Shown here: positions 22,481-33,449 of the stretch, piece by piece
Position numbering within the stretch: position 1 is the first letter of the stretch
How the letters are laid out: every line of letters starts with the position of its first letter
Position numbers and translations under genes: made by a program
Origin: Rhinopomastus cyanomelas
Taxonomy: Eukaryota > Chordata > Aves > Bucerotiformes > Rhinopomastidae
Direction: 5' to 3'
Assembly (NCBI GenBank): GCA_013400115.1
Contig: VXBP01008601.1
Coordinates: 310,001 to 374,000 of the forward strand
DNA: 64,000 nucleotides
Notes under the pieces: generated by a model
Databases searched by the model: none
What the model was told of the DNA's origin: nothing
The model's input: the letters and a program-made list of their open reading frames with translations, nothing else

Positions 22481-23354
22481 TGGACTGGTTGAAATGCTGA
22501 AGGTTTTAGCACAAAAGCCTCGGTGATACAGACAGCGTTCATGAATGTTCAGTAAAATCATCGACGGATCATAAACGTACAGTGCTGTTCTCTCTCATGA
22601 AGGAGAAGAGCATAGGGGGAGGAAAGGGTAGTAAAACAGAGGAGATGTTCTACCACTGTGAATAGTTGGTTTTCCTCCCTCAAAAATCATACTGGCAGAC
22701 ATTTGCTTTGGTTATGACCAGCACAGGTTTTAAAGGCCATTTCCACACAGTAAACTCTAGAACCTTACTTAAAGAGATCTCATGCTGTAGCAAAAGGTAA
22801 ATCTAGTTTGTTTGTGAGTCAGCACTGATCCCAAGACATAGGAATGACATGGATGTTATGTTAAGCCTTGAGGAAAAGCACAAACAATTCTCAGCCTTTG
22901 GCACAGAAACAAGCAATATCTGTAGGGTGCAGAAAAGCATCTCCTTTATTTGAAATCCCAGCTGGCATTTGTGAGACTCAGTCAGTGCTTTAAAAGGTCT
23001 TCCATCCCACCTATCTGCCCAGCAGGCAGGTGGTGCTGGCCGCTGTTGCTCAGGTCACAGGTAGCAAACTCTGAGTATTGATACCCATGGATTGTTGTCA
23101 GTGCGGATCCTCTTGGCTGGTGACAGCAGCATAATTCCTGCAAAGCTTCTTCTTCATTTCAGGAATTTCCTTGCATCCACTGACATTCGTAAGAATATGA
23201 AAGGGCATAATTATAGTTAATCCTCAGTAAGGCTCACATGCAAGTGCTCTTTTCTGGTCTCTGGACAACAGAGAGCATTACGCTAGGGACCGTGGAGAAG
23301 GTGGCTGCCTCACGCTGGTGGTAGCGCTGGCATACATGCATCTGGGGTTCTTAC

Positions 23355-23550
23355 GTCCTGAAGAATGCAGTAAGTCCCTACAGTCTGTGCGCATTCTCTC
23401 GTGGAATGGTAGGGTAGATTTGTTTGTTCGTTTACTCCTTGAAACTTTACGCTTTCTAGTCCTTCTGTGCTTGCGTCTTTCTGTTGATTTAGCTATATAA
23501 ACTTCCTCTGATAGGAGAGTGTGTCTTTTGTGCTGCAGCCCTGAGATCCT
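23355..23550 (-). other. Candidate isolated exon encoding a very basic peptide
   Basis: On the minus strand an open frame (23577 to 23278) contains a run of lysine, arginine and histidine: ERRKHRRTRKRKVSRSKR, near residues 33-50. A donor-like GAC|GTAAGA lies at 23355/23354 and an acceptor-like CCCCTTGCAG ends at 23551. Together they bound a 196-base candidate exon that stays open. Several CpGs are retained inside it. I do not recognise the protein. The basic run could be a nuclear localisation signal. No neighbouring exon was found, and the splice sites are short motifs that occur by chance. Confidence 0.2.
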
Positions 23551-24483
23551 CTGCAAGGGGTTCTGCTTTGATGGCAAATTATGTCAGACATCCTGAACCT
23601 GTAGTGACCACCCAGCTACAGTTGTCTGAAGCGCTTTCATACCTTAAGAACAGACACATGAATATCAATCTCAGCTAGTCTTTCTCTCATCAAAGTTCTG
23701 AATTTTTACTTGAAAGTTTTTCAGATTTCTTTGTTGGGGAACCTGAAGAAAAGCTGCTTCAATTGCAAAGCGCAGTTTTCCAGGGTTCAGGTGCAACTTT
23801 CAGTGCCTGGGTCCTAGAAATTGTAATTGCATTTGGTTTCCAGCATCTAGAGACCAGAAAATGCTTTTGCTTGATGTAATCCCCAAACTCCAAAGTGGGT
23901 TTCTAGTGAAAATGTTATTTCTACCCACAAAAATGGGCTTGCTTTTGTGTCTCCTGTTGCTGTCATTTAATTAAAACCCCAGACTAACTTTGCTCACTCT
24001 TTCTGACGATCCTTCCTCCCAGTGAATTTTATCTTTTCTGCAGTTAAAATGCATGCATCCAGTGAAGTTCTGAACCTCTCTGTGGCAAAACACCACATAG
24101 CAGAAAGAAGTGTGTCTCTGAAAAAGCAGGTCCCTTCTCCTGCCACCTGTGCAGAAGCAGACACCCTGCCTCTCGTTTCTTCTTGTCGGTGAAAGTTATT
24201 CACAGCTGCAAAAGCTTCTGTCGTGACCATTCATGGTCCATGTGTCCCTGCAAAGGGAAAGGTTTTCTTGTTGAGTTTCCATGTATCTTCTTTACTATGA
24301 GACCAAGAACATTAATCCATTTGGCTAGCTCATTACAGAAGCATCATAAGCCACCAGTGCATCCTGGTTTAGACAATTGAATTAACCCCACACTGGAAAG
24401 TCACAGAATCACAGAATATTCATGATTGGAAAGCACCTCCTAAATCACCAAGTCGAACCATACCCACAACAACAAAAAACCTA

Positions 24484-24883
24484 AATCATAGAATCATTAG
24501 AGATTGGAAGGGACCTTGAAAGATCATCTAGTGCAATCCTCCTCCCACACCAGGATCACCTAGACCAAGTCGCACAAGAACACATCCAGGTGGATTTTAA
24601 ACATCTCCAGTGATGGAGACTCCATAACTCCCCTGAGCAGCCTGTTCCAATGCTCTGTCACCCTCACTGTGAAGAAGTTCCTTCTCATATTGATGTGGAA
24701 CCTCCTGTGTTCCAACTTATACCCATTGCTCCTTGTCCTATCACCAGATGACACAGAGAAGAGCCTGGCTCCATCCTCCTGACACCCAGCCTTCAAATAT
24801 TTTTAGACACTAATGAGGTCACCCCTCAGACTCCTCTTCTCCAAGCTAAAGAGACCCAACTCCCTCAGCCTCTCCTCAACCTA
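24484..24883 (-). mobile_element. Young CR1 nested inside an older CR1
   Basis: The tail 'aatcatagaatcattagaga' starts at 24484. The young-type 3' UTR ('gatcacctagaccaagtcgc') and an open C-terminal ORF2 frame (minus strand, 24796 to 24560) follow. The 5' truncation is near 24883 after 'ctcagcctctcctcaac'. The flanks share an aaccta-like motif on both sides (24477-24482 and 24879-24884), compatible with a short target duplication. Host sequence on both sides belongs to the older CR1. Confidence 0.9.
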
Positions 24884-25354
24884 GAACTCGGCACTAAGTG
24901 CCACATCCAGTCTGTCCTTAAACACCTCCAGGGATGGGGACTCCACCACTGCCCTGGGCAGTCTGTTCCAGTGCTTGATCACCCTTTCTGTGAGGAAGGG
25001 CTTCCTAACCTCCAACCTAATCCTCCCTGGCACAGCTTCAGGACCTGCCATCTTGTCCTATCACCAGTTGCCTGGGAGAAGAGCCTGCACTTGGCTCTGT
25101 TAAATCTCACCCTGCTGGCCCCTGCCCATTGACACAGCCTGTCCTATTCTCCAGCCAATCAACTCTTCCCTCAAACTTGGTGTCATCCACGAATTTACTA
25201 AGGGTGGACTCCATCCCCTTATCCAGGTCATCAATGAAGATGTTGAATAGAACTGGGCCCAGTACTGATCCCTGGGGGGACAACACTGGTCACCGGACAC
25301 AGTGGATGCAGCACCATTCACAACTGCTTTCTGTGCCTGCTCATCCAGCCAGTT

Positions 25355-25579
25355 TCAAACCCAGTGGAGGGTGTCCCCATCCAAGCCATGGGCTGCCAGC
25401 TTTTCCAAGAGGATGGTGTGTGAGACTGTGTCGAAGACTTTGCTGAAGTCTAGGTAGACCACATCCACAGCCTTCCCCTCATCCACTTGGTGGGTCAGCC
25501 AGCTGAGAATGAGATCAGATTGGTTAGGATTGGCTGTGTCTGATCCCCTAGTGGCCTGGTACCTGCCGCTCGATGGCAC
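25355..25579 (-). pseudogene. CR1 ORF2 RT palm fragment with motif A
   Basis: A 74-codon minus-strand frame encodes AVDVVYLDFSKVFDTVSHT near residues 37-55 and then LLEKLAAHGLD. This is motif A of the CR1 reverse transcriptase with its catalytic aspartate (residue 44) intact. The preceding part is shifted out of frame and the active-site box further downstream is lost. It is a decayed remnant of the outer CR1 at 24401-26340. Confidence 0.85.
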
Positions 25580-26340
25580 TCAGGATGATCTGCTCCGTAA
25601 CCTTGCCAGACACTGAGGTCAGGCTGACAGGCCTGGAGTTCCCTAGAGTATCTTCCTTCTGGTCCTCCCTGTGGATGTGCACTGCACTGGCCAACCTCTA
25701 GTCATCTAGGACCTTCCCAGTAATTCAGGACCAGTAATAGATGATGGAGAACGACTTCGCTAGCTCTTGCACCAACTCCTTAAGCACCCTGGGATGAATC
25801 CCATCCAAACCCATAGACTTGTTCAGATCTAAGTGGCACAGCAGGTCACTAACTACTTCCTCCTCGATTACAGGAGGGATATTGTGCTCCCCATTCCTGT
25901 CTACCAGATCAGCAGCCCAGTTACCCTGAGGATGGCCGAGCTTTCTGTGAAAGACTGAGGCAAAGAAGGTGTTAAGTACCTCAGCCTTTTCAATTACTAA
26001 GCCACTTCTTCATCCAGTAAGGACTGGAGGTTTTCCCTGGCCTTCCTCTTGTTATTAATGTTATTTTTAAAAGCACTTTTTATTATCCCTACAGATCTGG
26101 CCAGATTCCATTCTAACTGAGATTCTGCATCTCTAATTCTCTTTCTGCAAGACCTTACAATACCTTAAATGCCTCCTGATGCACCTGCCCTCTTCCCACA
26201 GTTGAGGCACGCTTTGTTGTGTCCTGAGTTCTTGCAGAAGCTCCCTGCTCAGCCACGCTGGTCTCCTTCCCCGCCGGCCTGTTTTTCGGCACACAGAAAT
26301 GGCCTGCTCCTAAATATCTTAGAGAGTGGAGTAGAAGCCA

Positions 26341-27881
26341 CACATTGATTTGGAACTGGGACTAAGTCAACATCACCTTAAGCTTCTTAATGATGTAGTT
26401 TGCTGCTTTCATAAAGGATGGACCCACTCCTCTGTAATAGTGGGGGACTGGACTTGTCAACCAGGGACAGCCCTTCCAGCCCTTTTCCTTATTATGAGCT
26501 GGCTGAGGCATCGCAAATAAACTCAACACAACAGCTGTAAGGAGAGAGAGCTGTAAAAATACAGTCGGGTGCAACTCTATCAAGGAAATAATAGCAGTAG
26601 CCAGTGTAGTGTGAAGAAAGCGGGGAGTGGAATAGAGAATTGCTGCACAATAGGAGAGAGGAAGCCAGCAGGCCAGTTTCAGACGCAGACCAGTATCTTG
26701 TGATGCACTGTGTTGGGAAATCAGTCATTCCACAAAGCTTAATTCTCATGTCAAATAAAAAGAGAAAGATCATTCCGAGTTCAAATGTCTGTCATCTCAG
26801 TTAGGTTTGCAATGCCTTTCCAAGAGATTAAATCCTGTCAGCTGAAAGGGCTGGTCTGTGTACATGATCAAATAAGAGATAAAAAGACAGAGTTGTCGCC
26901 GGTGAACGGGCAGTGAAATTTGTCACACAATTAAAACTGCTTCATTTCGTTAGCAATCCTCCATAACCAGTGTCTCTAACTCTGTGCTATTTCCAGCCTG
27001 CTCACCGCTTCCTCTACAACAGTGACCTCCCTTCCAGTCTTGTCTTTTCTGAAGTTTATATTCAAATAATTAAATTCTGCATTGTGCAGCTCTTAGCACT
27101 AAAACAAAATAATTAAAAAAGCAGGCCATCTGGTTTTTTCCTTCTCAATGAGAAGCATCCTCTGACAAGATAACATGTCCCTGGTGTGCAAGTTGAGGCG
27201 AGGCAGTAAATCCCATCCATGATGAAAAGCCGTCTTCTGTATTTCCTCTTTTCATTCTTGATGCTCACAACTGCCTTTTGTTAGCCCCCATCTTGAGGAC
27301 CCTTCAGACTTTAGAAACACGAGGGTCAGGGCTAAAGACATATTCTGAAGTCTGGCGGATGGAAAATTCATGGGAATGGAACTGGCATCAAGATGATCAC
27401 TACCACTGAGGACACTTTGTGCTGCCTTTTGCCTTCAGTCCTTTTCTGATGTTTGTTTCTCCCTCCTGAAATTTCAGTGCAAATGAAGCCAACAGAGGGG
27501 TTTGACTCTGACCACCTCCTAGTCTGTGAGTCTCACCTGCTGGAAGTAGTGGCTACTGTCTTCTAACACCTTGACTCAGCACCACAGGCATCAAAGCAAA
27601 GCTTCACCTTGAATAGGTCAGCAGAATTTAGAGTGGTGTGAAATGGGGTTCTGAGGCCCCCACCACTGACAGTTCTAGTGCATCAGAGAGTGGGAAGAGC
27701 TGAAGGCAGGACAGTCACAGAGAAACAGCTAGGAGTCACTCAGGGTGGAAACCCACCCACCTCCTCAGCAGTGGCAGGGTTAATAGGGAGCAGAGTTTGC
27801 AAATGGCCCTTTAAATAGTCAGTTTGGGATCTAGCTGGTTTTGCAGAGCCGTCTCTAGCGTGCTTGGTCCATGGCAGACCA
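26341..27881. other. Unique stretch with an AT-rich, TAATTA-containing segment
   Basis: No repeat or exon is recognised. The segment 26730-27130 is AT-rich and contains two TAATTA homeodomain-type sites in similar contexts (27068-27073 and 27110-27115), listed separately. The remainder is featureless. Confidence 0.45.
27063..27118. promoter_or_regulatory. Paired homeodomain-type TAATTA sites
   Basis: The motif 'caaataattaaa' (27063-27074) recurs as 'caaaataattaaa' (27104-27116), about 42 bases apart or four helical turns. TAATTA is a core site for many homeodomain proteins. Paired spacing in AT-rich DNA could mark an enhancer, but such motifs are frequent by chance. Confidence 0.2.
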
Positions 27882-28422
27882 CAGGCCTCTAGTCTGCCCT
27901 AGTGAGGTCACACATGGACTTCTGGGTCCAGTTCTGGGCTCGCCAGGTCAAGAGAGACAGGGAGCTACTGGAAAGAGTCTAGTGGAGGGCAGTGAAGATG
28001 ACTGGGGGCCTTGAGCATCTCTCTTGTGAGGAAAGGTTGAGAGCTGTGACTGTTTAGCCTTGAAAAGACTGAGAGGAGCCCTGATCCCCACCTATAAATA
28101 TCTGCAGGGGGGCTGCAGGGAGAAGGTGCTGGGCTCTTTACAGTTGTGCCCAGTGACAGGACAAGGAGCACTGAGCACAAGCTGGAACACAAAAAGTTTC
28201 ATTTAGAAATAAGGACAAACTTCTTTCCAGTGTAAGTCCCAAAGTCCTGGCACAGGCTGCCAGAGAAGCTGTGAAGTCTCCTGCTCTGGAGATACTCAAG
28301 CACCCCTGGATGCAGCCCTGGGCACTGTGCTCTGGGTGATCCTGCTTTGGCAGGAGGGTTGGACCTGATGGTCTCCTCAGATCCTTTCCAACTCTGATGA
28401 TTCTGTGAGTCTGTGATTCTGC
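27882..28422 (+). mobile_element. CR1, plus strand
   Basis: The copy begins in the SALVRPHLEYC-equivalent block ('ctctagtctgccctagtgag') and continues through 'ggaaaggttgagagctgtga', 'cagtgacaggacaaggagca' and 'gttggacctgatggtctcct' to the tail 'gattctgtgagtctgtgatt'. The frame is broken. The 3' UTR ('ggtgatcctgctttggcagg') is related to the young type but more diverged. Confidence 0.92.
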
Positions 28423-28685
28423 ATTAATAGTTCTCTAGATACTCTTTGGCAACAGAAAGACAGAGTAGCCCTCTGCTCTCTGGTGAAATAGCAGAGCCAG
28501 TGCCTGAGTGATGCAGACATAATCTTCTTCATGTGCATAGAAGCACAAGAGTGAGCAGGGCAGATGAGCTACAGGTGGCCTGGGAAATGAGAAAGAAATG
28601 CCAAGAAAGAGTCACAAACCCAGAGCAGATATACAAATCTGAAAACAAACTACTACCTTCCCTTTAATGTGGAGCACCTCTGATT

Positions 28686-28780
28686 TGTATAATCAACACT
28701 TTTGTATAATTATTATTTACTTATTATATATTATATATAAGTATATAATTATTATATACTTATTATTTGTATAATAAACA
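28686..28780. repeat. AT-rich low-complexity tract with near-palindromes
   Basis: The tract is made of tataattattat-type units with the phrase ttgtataat recurring at about 28685, 28702 and 28768. The segment 28739-28761 is a near-perfect palindrome. Such DNA can extrude cruciforms or mark fragile, slippage-prone sites. No gene function is inferred. Confidence 0.85.
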
Positions 28781-30014
28781 GAGGAATGCACCTGCCAATA
28801 GGTTCAGAGAACCACGTCCCTTTCTCAGGAACCTACAACAAAAGGAAGGTCTTGCAGATAAAGATGATCTTGCCATCAAGTTGATTTGATTTCTGACCAG
28901 GCTGGAGAGAAGGCAGCTTTTTGTTCTCTCTGATTTGTCCTCTGCTAATATTTGCTCTAGGTCCCTGTCAAAACAAGGCAGTCCTCTTGAAGTGCAGCAC
29001 ACACTCTGTTTTGTTTCACAGTGTTTTGTTTGGCTCTAGCGACTTGTTCATCAGGAGGAAAAATGCTACCTTGATCCATGCCCTAAGATATCCTCTCCCG
29101 CAACAGGAGAGATCTAAGAGACCCCACTAGACATCAACAGAAAGAAAATAGCCAAGCGCACACCTTTCTGCAGAAATGTTCTCAGAAACCCACTTGGGAG
29201 ATGTTGTGGTAGATGACACTGGGATTAGCTTACTGGGAACAAGAGGCAGAAAAGGCCTGCTGCAGTAGGAAGAAGCGATTGTCCACACGGTCTAGTGCTG
29301 ATGATATCTAGTGGATGCTTGCAGGGAAGGTGCAAGCCCCTTCCAAATTCACCTAAATACTGCGCCAGCAGGGATAGCTTACTGCGCCCCTTTCACGGCT
29401 TGTTATCTCATGCCCTGCAGCAGGGCATTGGTAGCACTTGTGACCATCCTGGCTAGCCTGGGCTTTGAAGCCACATGCATTACTAGCGTTCTGTATTGCA
29501 ACTGGAGGTGCTGTTATTGGTGCTTTGTTGAGACACGGACCATTCTCTGACTTAGAGTGGGTGGATTTAATCCCATGTCTATCACATGTTCAATCTGTTT
29601 GCTTCTATAACATTCTGCAACACAGGACCTTCTACGTCTGCCTTATGCCTTGCCAGGGAAAGGCCTTTTTAATCCTCTCGAGTACATCTTCTTATAATAA
29701 AGAGTCCTGTGGTCTTGGAAAAAGAAGTGTCAGTCGGAGCCACCTGCGTTACCGTGTACTCCTGCTTCCTCTCCTCATGCTGTCATTCAAGTTTAGATGT
29801 CCTGACAACATTTTCACCTTATATCAAAGCTTTTCTTCACTGTAGGGAAGAAAAGACTCATTTGTCTTAGGAACAAGGTGATTTGTGGTCCAGACACGTT
29901 CAGTCCTTTCATACTGGAGGTCATATGAGGTCCTTGCTCTGACATAGCTGCTGCCTTGTGTCCCATCACGAACTGCTCGTTTGTGTCTCTACCATCTGCT
30001 ACATCTGGCACTAA

Positions 30015-30110
30015 CTTTTCTCGGGAGCTCCTTGAGCACAGGGTCTGGCCTTTACCAGATGTGTGTCTTACACCTAGCCCCTTGGAGCACATCATGGATC
30101 CCACAGCACA
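30015..30110 (+). mobile_element. Ancient L2/CORE-SINE-like tail
   Basis: 'gagctccttgagcacagggt', 'tggcctttaccagatgtgtg' and 'acacctagccccttggagca' follow in the order of the old amniote repeat tail ('aagctccttgaggcaggga', 'tctgtttgtacagcacctagca'). Divergence is high. Related segments occur at 21355 and 22394. Confidence 0.4.
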
Positions 30111-32117
30111 GGCTGAGTGAATTGTGAATACCCTTAGTAACGTGACAGGCGCTGTAATAGGCAGCACATCCTCTTCACATGAGCAAAACCACTAGCAAAT
30201 ACAATAGGGCGAGGAAGAGGCATGCTGAATGAAGCTGCTACTTCATATCAATGATGCTGGCACCAATGAGGACAGCATTAAGCTCTGAGCATATCCAGTT
30301 GTGTCTCACCTTATTTTCCTGGCCTATTTTTTTATAACCAGCAATTTCTCTTCAAAAGAGAGACTGAAACTATTCCTCCCCAGATACATGGAACTAATTC
30401 TGCAAGTGTGTGTTCATGAATAGACCTGAACAACGATTGTTTTTCCAGAGAATAATGCATGTGGTTTGGGTTGTCCTGAAACTATTCATGCTGTATTAGT
30501 ACTGCATTTCCTGAATGATGCGAGCTGGGAGGGGGAAAAAAACCCAGACAAAAAGGGATAAAGGGATATAAGCTTCACAAGAAGAGGTAGTGCTCTTCAA
30601 ACATCCACATCCAAACACAGACCACTATGTCTAGTCTCAAGACTCTAGGATGCCCAGGTTAATCTCCATCTCAGCAAGGAAAGGTGCAGCCCTGACTTGG
30701 CAGCCTGGAGCATGGCTGTGGGACCTCACAGGACATGAGAATGGCTCTCAGTCTCCCTTTTCCTGATACAGAGTTCATAGTCCTTCCCACCAGGAAGAGC
30801 ATGTGCGGATCCATCTCCCAGGGTGTCAGAGCTCCAGGTTCTTTTCAGAGCCTCATGCTCATGCTTGACTCCAGAAAGGACTCCAGCCTAACCCAGCCTT
30901 GCACCAGGCTTCAGGGCCTTTGGAGTAGACATGTCTGTGACAGATGAAAGGCTGTGATGGCTATAATTGCTCACTCTCTATGCAGCTGCATGAACTACCC
31001 CCTCTTTGCCTTTGTTTGCATGTCCACAGCTCGGCATTTTGGATTACACGGAACGTTTTGTGTCAACTGAAAACAATAAGACTGATCCCCGTCCTCTGCA
31101 TGTGACTTAAACCCCACAACATTCACATTCGTTTTTCTCTGAATTTGAATTATTTTCCAGTGAAGCTGCCAAGCTGAAAATAATTTCTTCATGCAGCTCT
31201 GCAGATGAAACAAATGCATCCTCTCCCTTATCTACCTGATTCCCAGTGAGAAAAAGGGCAAGAGGAAAAGTTGCTGCCCTTGTCTGCACAACAGGCATGA
31301 CGCAGTGCTTCAGGTACTTTGGGGCAAAGAGTGTGTGGCCTTTTGGAGCAGTAATTTGCTGCAGAATGCAAGGGGCCTGACCAGTTTTGTAGCTGGTACG
31401 GCTGGGAAGATGGGGATCATGTGGGATTAGACTATAAAATGAGGATTTACCAAAAGGGCTCTGCTGAACTACAATAGGACATGCCAATGCCATCTCCATT
31501 TGCTTCTTCCAGCACAGTGATGTAAGATGCCTCAAGAGGCACCTCTGAGTGTAACGCACCACATTTACCCTGCAGTTCTTCTGACCAAGCATGCAGGGTA
31601 CGCTGCACTGCTGCGCAGCTGCTGGGATGAGCCATCCTGAAGTTTTATTACACCTTTTGCCTAGCAGATGCGGCCTTTGCAGCCAGAAGCCATTTTGACT
31701 TTTCAGGGCAGGGCTGCACTTTGCAGAAGAGAAGGACCGTGGAAATAATGGTATTAAACTGGCTGAAAGGATAAATGACATCTAAACCAAAGGGCAGCTG
31801 TACTTACTTTCATTTTTCTAATCAACGCCCCCAATGTAGGACATCAAAGCAGGACAAACTGAGCACAGAACTCAATGTGTCCCTGAACCCAAGGCTGCAT
31901 GACAGGGACAGCATAGAAATGTCCTGATTATATTTCACAAGCTGGCAAATTTCAGACCAGCCCTCAAGGGAAGACTGGCCCTGAAGGCAGGAAGATGTGG
32001 TGGTACACACTGTTCTGTGTGATTCCACAGGGTGTTGGAGATACCCTTGTTTTCCCTGTGCCTATACAGTGAAGGCAATAAAAGCTTTGAGAGTGGGACA
32101 CAACTTGCTTAGGTGAG

Positions 32118-33449
32118 CATCAAAAAAAAATATGACCCAGGGAACTCCAGGTCAATCAGTTTCACCTCTGAGCCTGGTAAGATCATGGAGCAGATCCTCC
32201 TGGAAACTGTGTTGAGCTATAGGGAAAACAAGGTTACTGGTGACAGCCAATGTGGCTTCACTAAGGGCAGATCATGCCTAAAAAATCTGTTGGCCTTCTG
32301 TGACAGGGTTACAGTGTTGGTGGATAAGAGAAGAGCAACTGGTGTCATGTATCTGAACTTGGGCAAGGCATTGGACACTGTCCCACAGGACATCCTTGTC
32401 TTTAAAATGGAGAGACATGGACTTGATAGATGGGCAGCTTGGTGGATAAGGAACTGGCTGGACGCTCACACTCAAAGGATTGTGATCAACAGCTTGAAGG
32501 CCAAGACCTGTTCCTCAGGGATCTGTTTTGGGTTCGGTGCTGTTTAACATCTTTGTTGGTGACAGAGAGAGTGGCACTGAGTGCCCCCTCAGACAGTTCA
32601 GTGGTGACACCAAGCTGTGTGGGGTGGTCAACAGGCTGGAGGGAAGGGAGGGCATCCAGGGGGAGCTGGACAGGCTGGAGAACTGGGCCACTGCAACCTG
32701 CAGCAGGTTCTCCTACATATGGGTCGAGGCAATCACAAGCACAATTGCTAGGTGGTAACTGAGAGTAGCCCTGAGGAGAAGGACTTGGAGGTGTTGGTGG
32801 ATGAGAAGCTTAGCTTGGGCTGACAGGGTATGAGGGCAGCTCTGAAGGCCAACTGTGTCCTGGGCTGGATCAGAAGTGTCACCAGCAGGACAAGAAAGGG
32901 GATTGTCTCCCTCTACTTTGCTTTTGTGAGACCTTACCCGGAGTGCTGCATCCAGTCCTTATGTGCCAAATAGAAAAAGGACACGGAGCTGTCAGAATGA
33001 GTCCAGAGGAGGCCACAAGGATGGTCAGAGGGCTTGTGTACTTCTCCTACAGGGACAGGATGAGGGAGATGGGGTTGTTAAGCCTGGAGAAGAGAAGGCT
33101 CAGAGGGGATCTTAGAGCAGCCTTCTAGTACCTTGAAGGGGCTACAGGAAATCTGCAGAAGGACTTCATACAAGGGACTCTAGTGATAGCACAAAGGGGA
33201 TGGGTTCAAGCTAAAAGAAGAGGATATTTAGATTGGATCTTAGGAAGAACTTCCTCCCCATGAGGGTGCTGAGGCACTGGAACAGGTTGCCCAAGGAGAT
33301 TGTAACTGCTCCAGCCCTGGAAGTGTTCAAGGCCAGGTGAGATGGGGCTCTGGGCAACCTGGTCTGATGAGAAGTGTCCCTATCTGAGGTAGAGGGTTGG
33401 GACTGGATGATCTCTGTGGTCCCATCCAACGTAAGCCTTTCTATGGATG
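32118..33449 (+). mobile_element. Long CR1, plus strand, RT palm to 3' end
   Basis: The copy starts at 'gacccagggaactccaggtc' (the NYRPVSLTS-equivalent region). It runs through the whole RT palm, thumb and C-terminus and ends with the 3' UTR 'ggactggatgatctctgtgg' and the tail 'cctttctatggatga'. About 1.33 kb is present. Frameshifts and stops are scattered through it, and the motif A catalytic aspartate has been lost. An A-rich run lies at its 5' edge (32121-32130). Confidence 0.93.
32133..32547 (+). pseudogene. CR1 ORF2 RT palm remnant, catalytic Asp lost
   Basis: The frame open from 32113 to 32547 (144 codons) encodes EPGKIMEQILLE (residues 20-31), GFTKGRSCL (48-56) and motif A in the form MYLNLGKALDTV (79-90). 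The normally catalytic aspartate of the YLDF block is asparagine (residue 82), so even this region could not polymerise. WIRNWLD follows at about 111-117 and the frame shifts before the active-site box. The first codons come from A-rich edge sequence and the start is not native. Confidence 0.88.

Larger units (their letters stand above)
21022..24400. other. Long stretch with ancient repeat remnants and one possible exon
   Basis: The stretch is mostly unique. Two ancient L2/CORE-SINE-like segments are listed separately (21355-21430 and 22394-22480), as is a possible basic-peptide exon on the minus strand (23355-23550). Nothing else is callable. Confidence 0.45.
24401..26340 (-). mobile_element. 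Long old CR1, minus strand, interrupted by a younger CR1
   Basis: The 3' tail is at 24401-24483. The body resumes at 24884 with the 3' UTR and ORF2 C-terminus, then shows an internal deletion near 25085 that joins the 'cctgggagaagagcctgcac' region to the KCRVLHFG-adjacent region ('acttggctctgttaaatctc'). It continues upstream through the RT palm and the connector before RT, and ends near 26340 just past 'ccccgccggcctgtttttcg'. Excluding the nested 0.4 kb element, about 1.5 kb of CR1 is present. This is the longest CR1 in the window and keeps sequence upstream of the reverse transcriptase. Confidence 0.9.
28423..32117. other. Long unique stretch with an AT palindrome and one long open frame
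   Basis: It holds an AT-rich palindromic tract (28686-28780), an ancient L2-like tail (30015-30110) and a 224-codon minus-strand frame (31781-31107) without recognised domains. SOX- and POU-like motifs occur near 30430-30460. No gene is supported. Confidence 0.45.

Noticed and set aside
28686..28780. AT-rich tract as a replication origin or matrix attachment site
   Set aside because: AT richness and palindromes alone do not support either call in a vertebrate genome.
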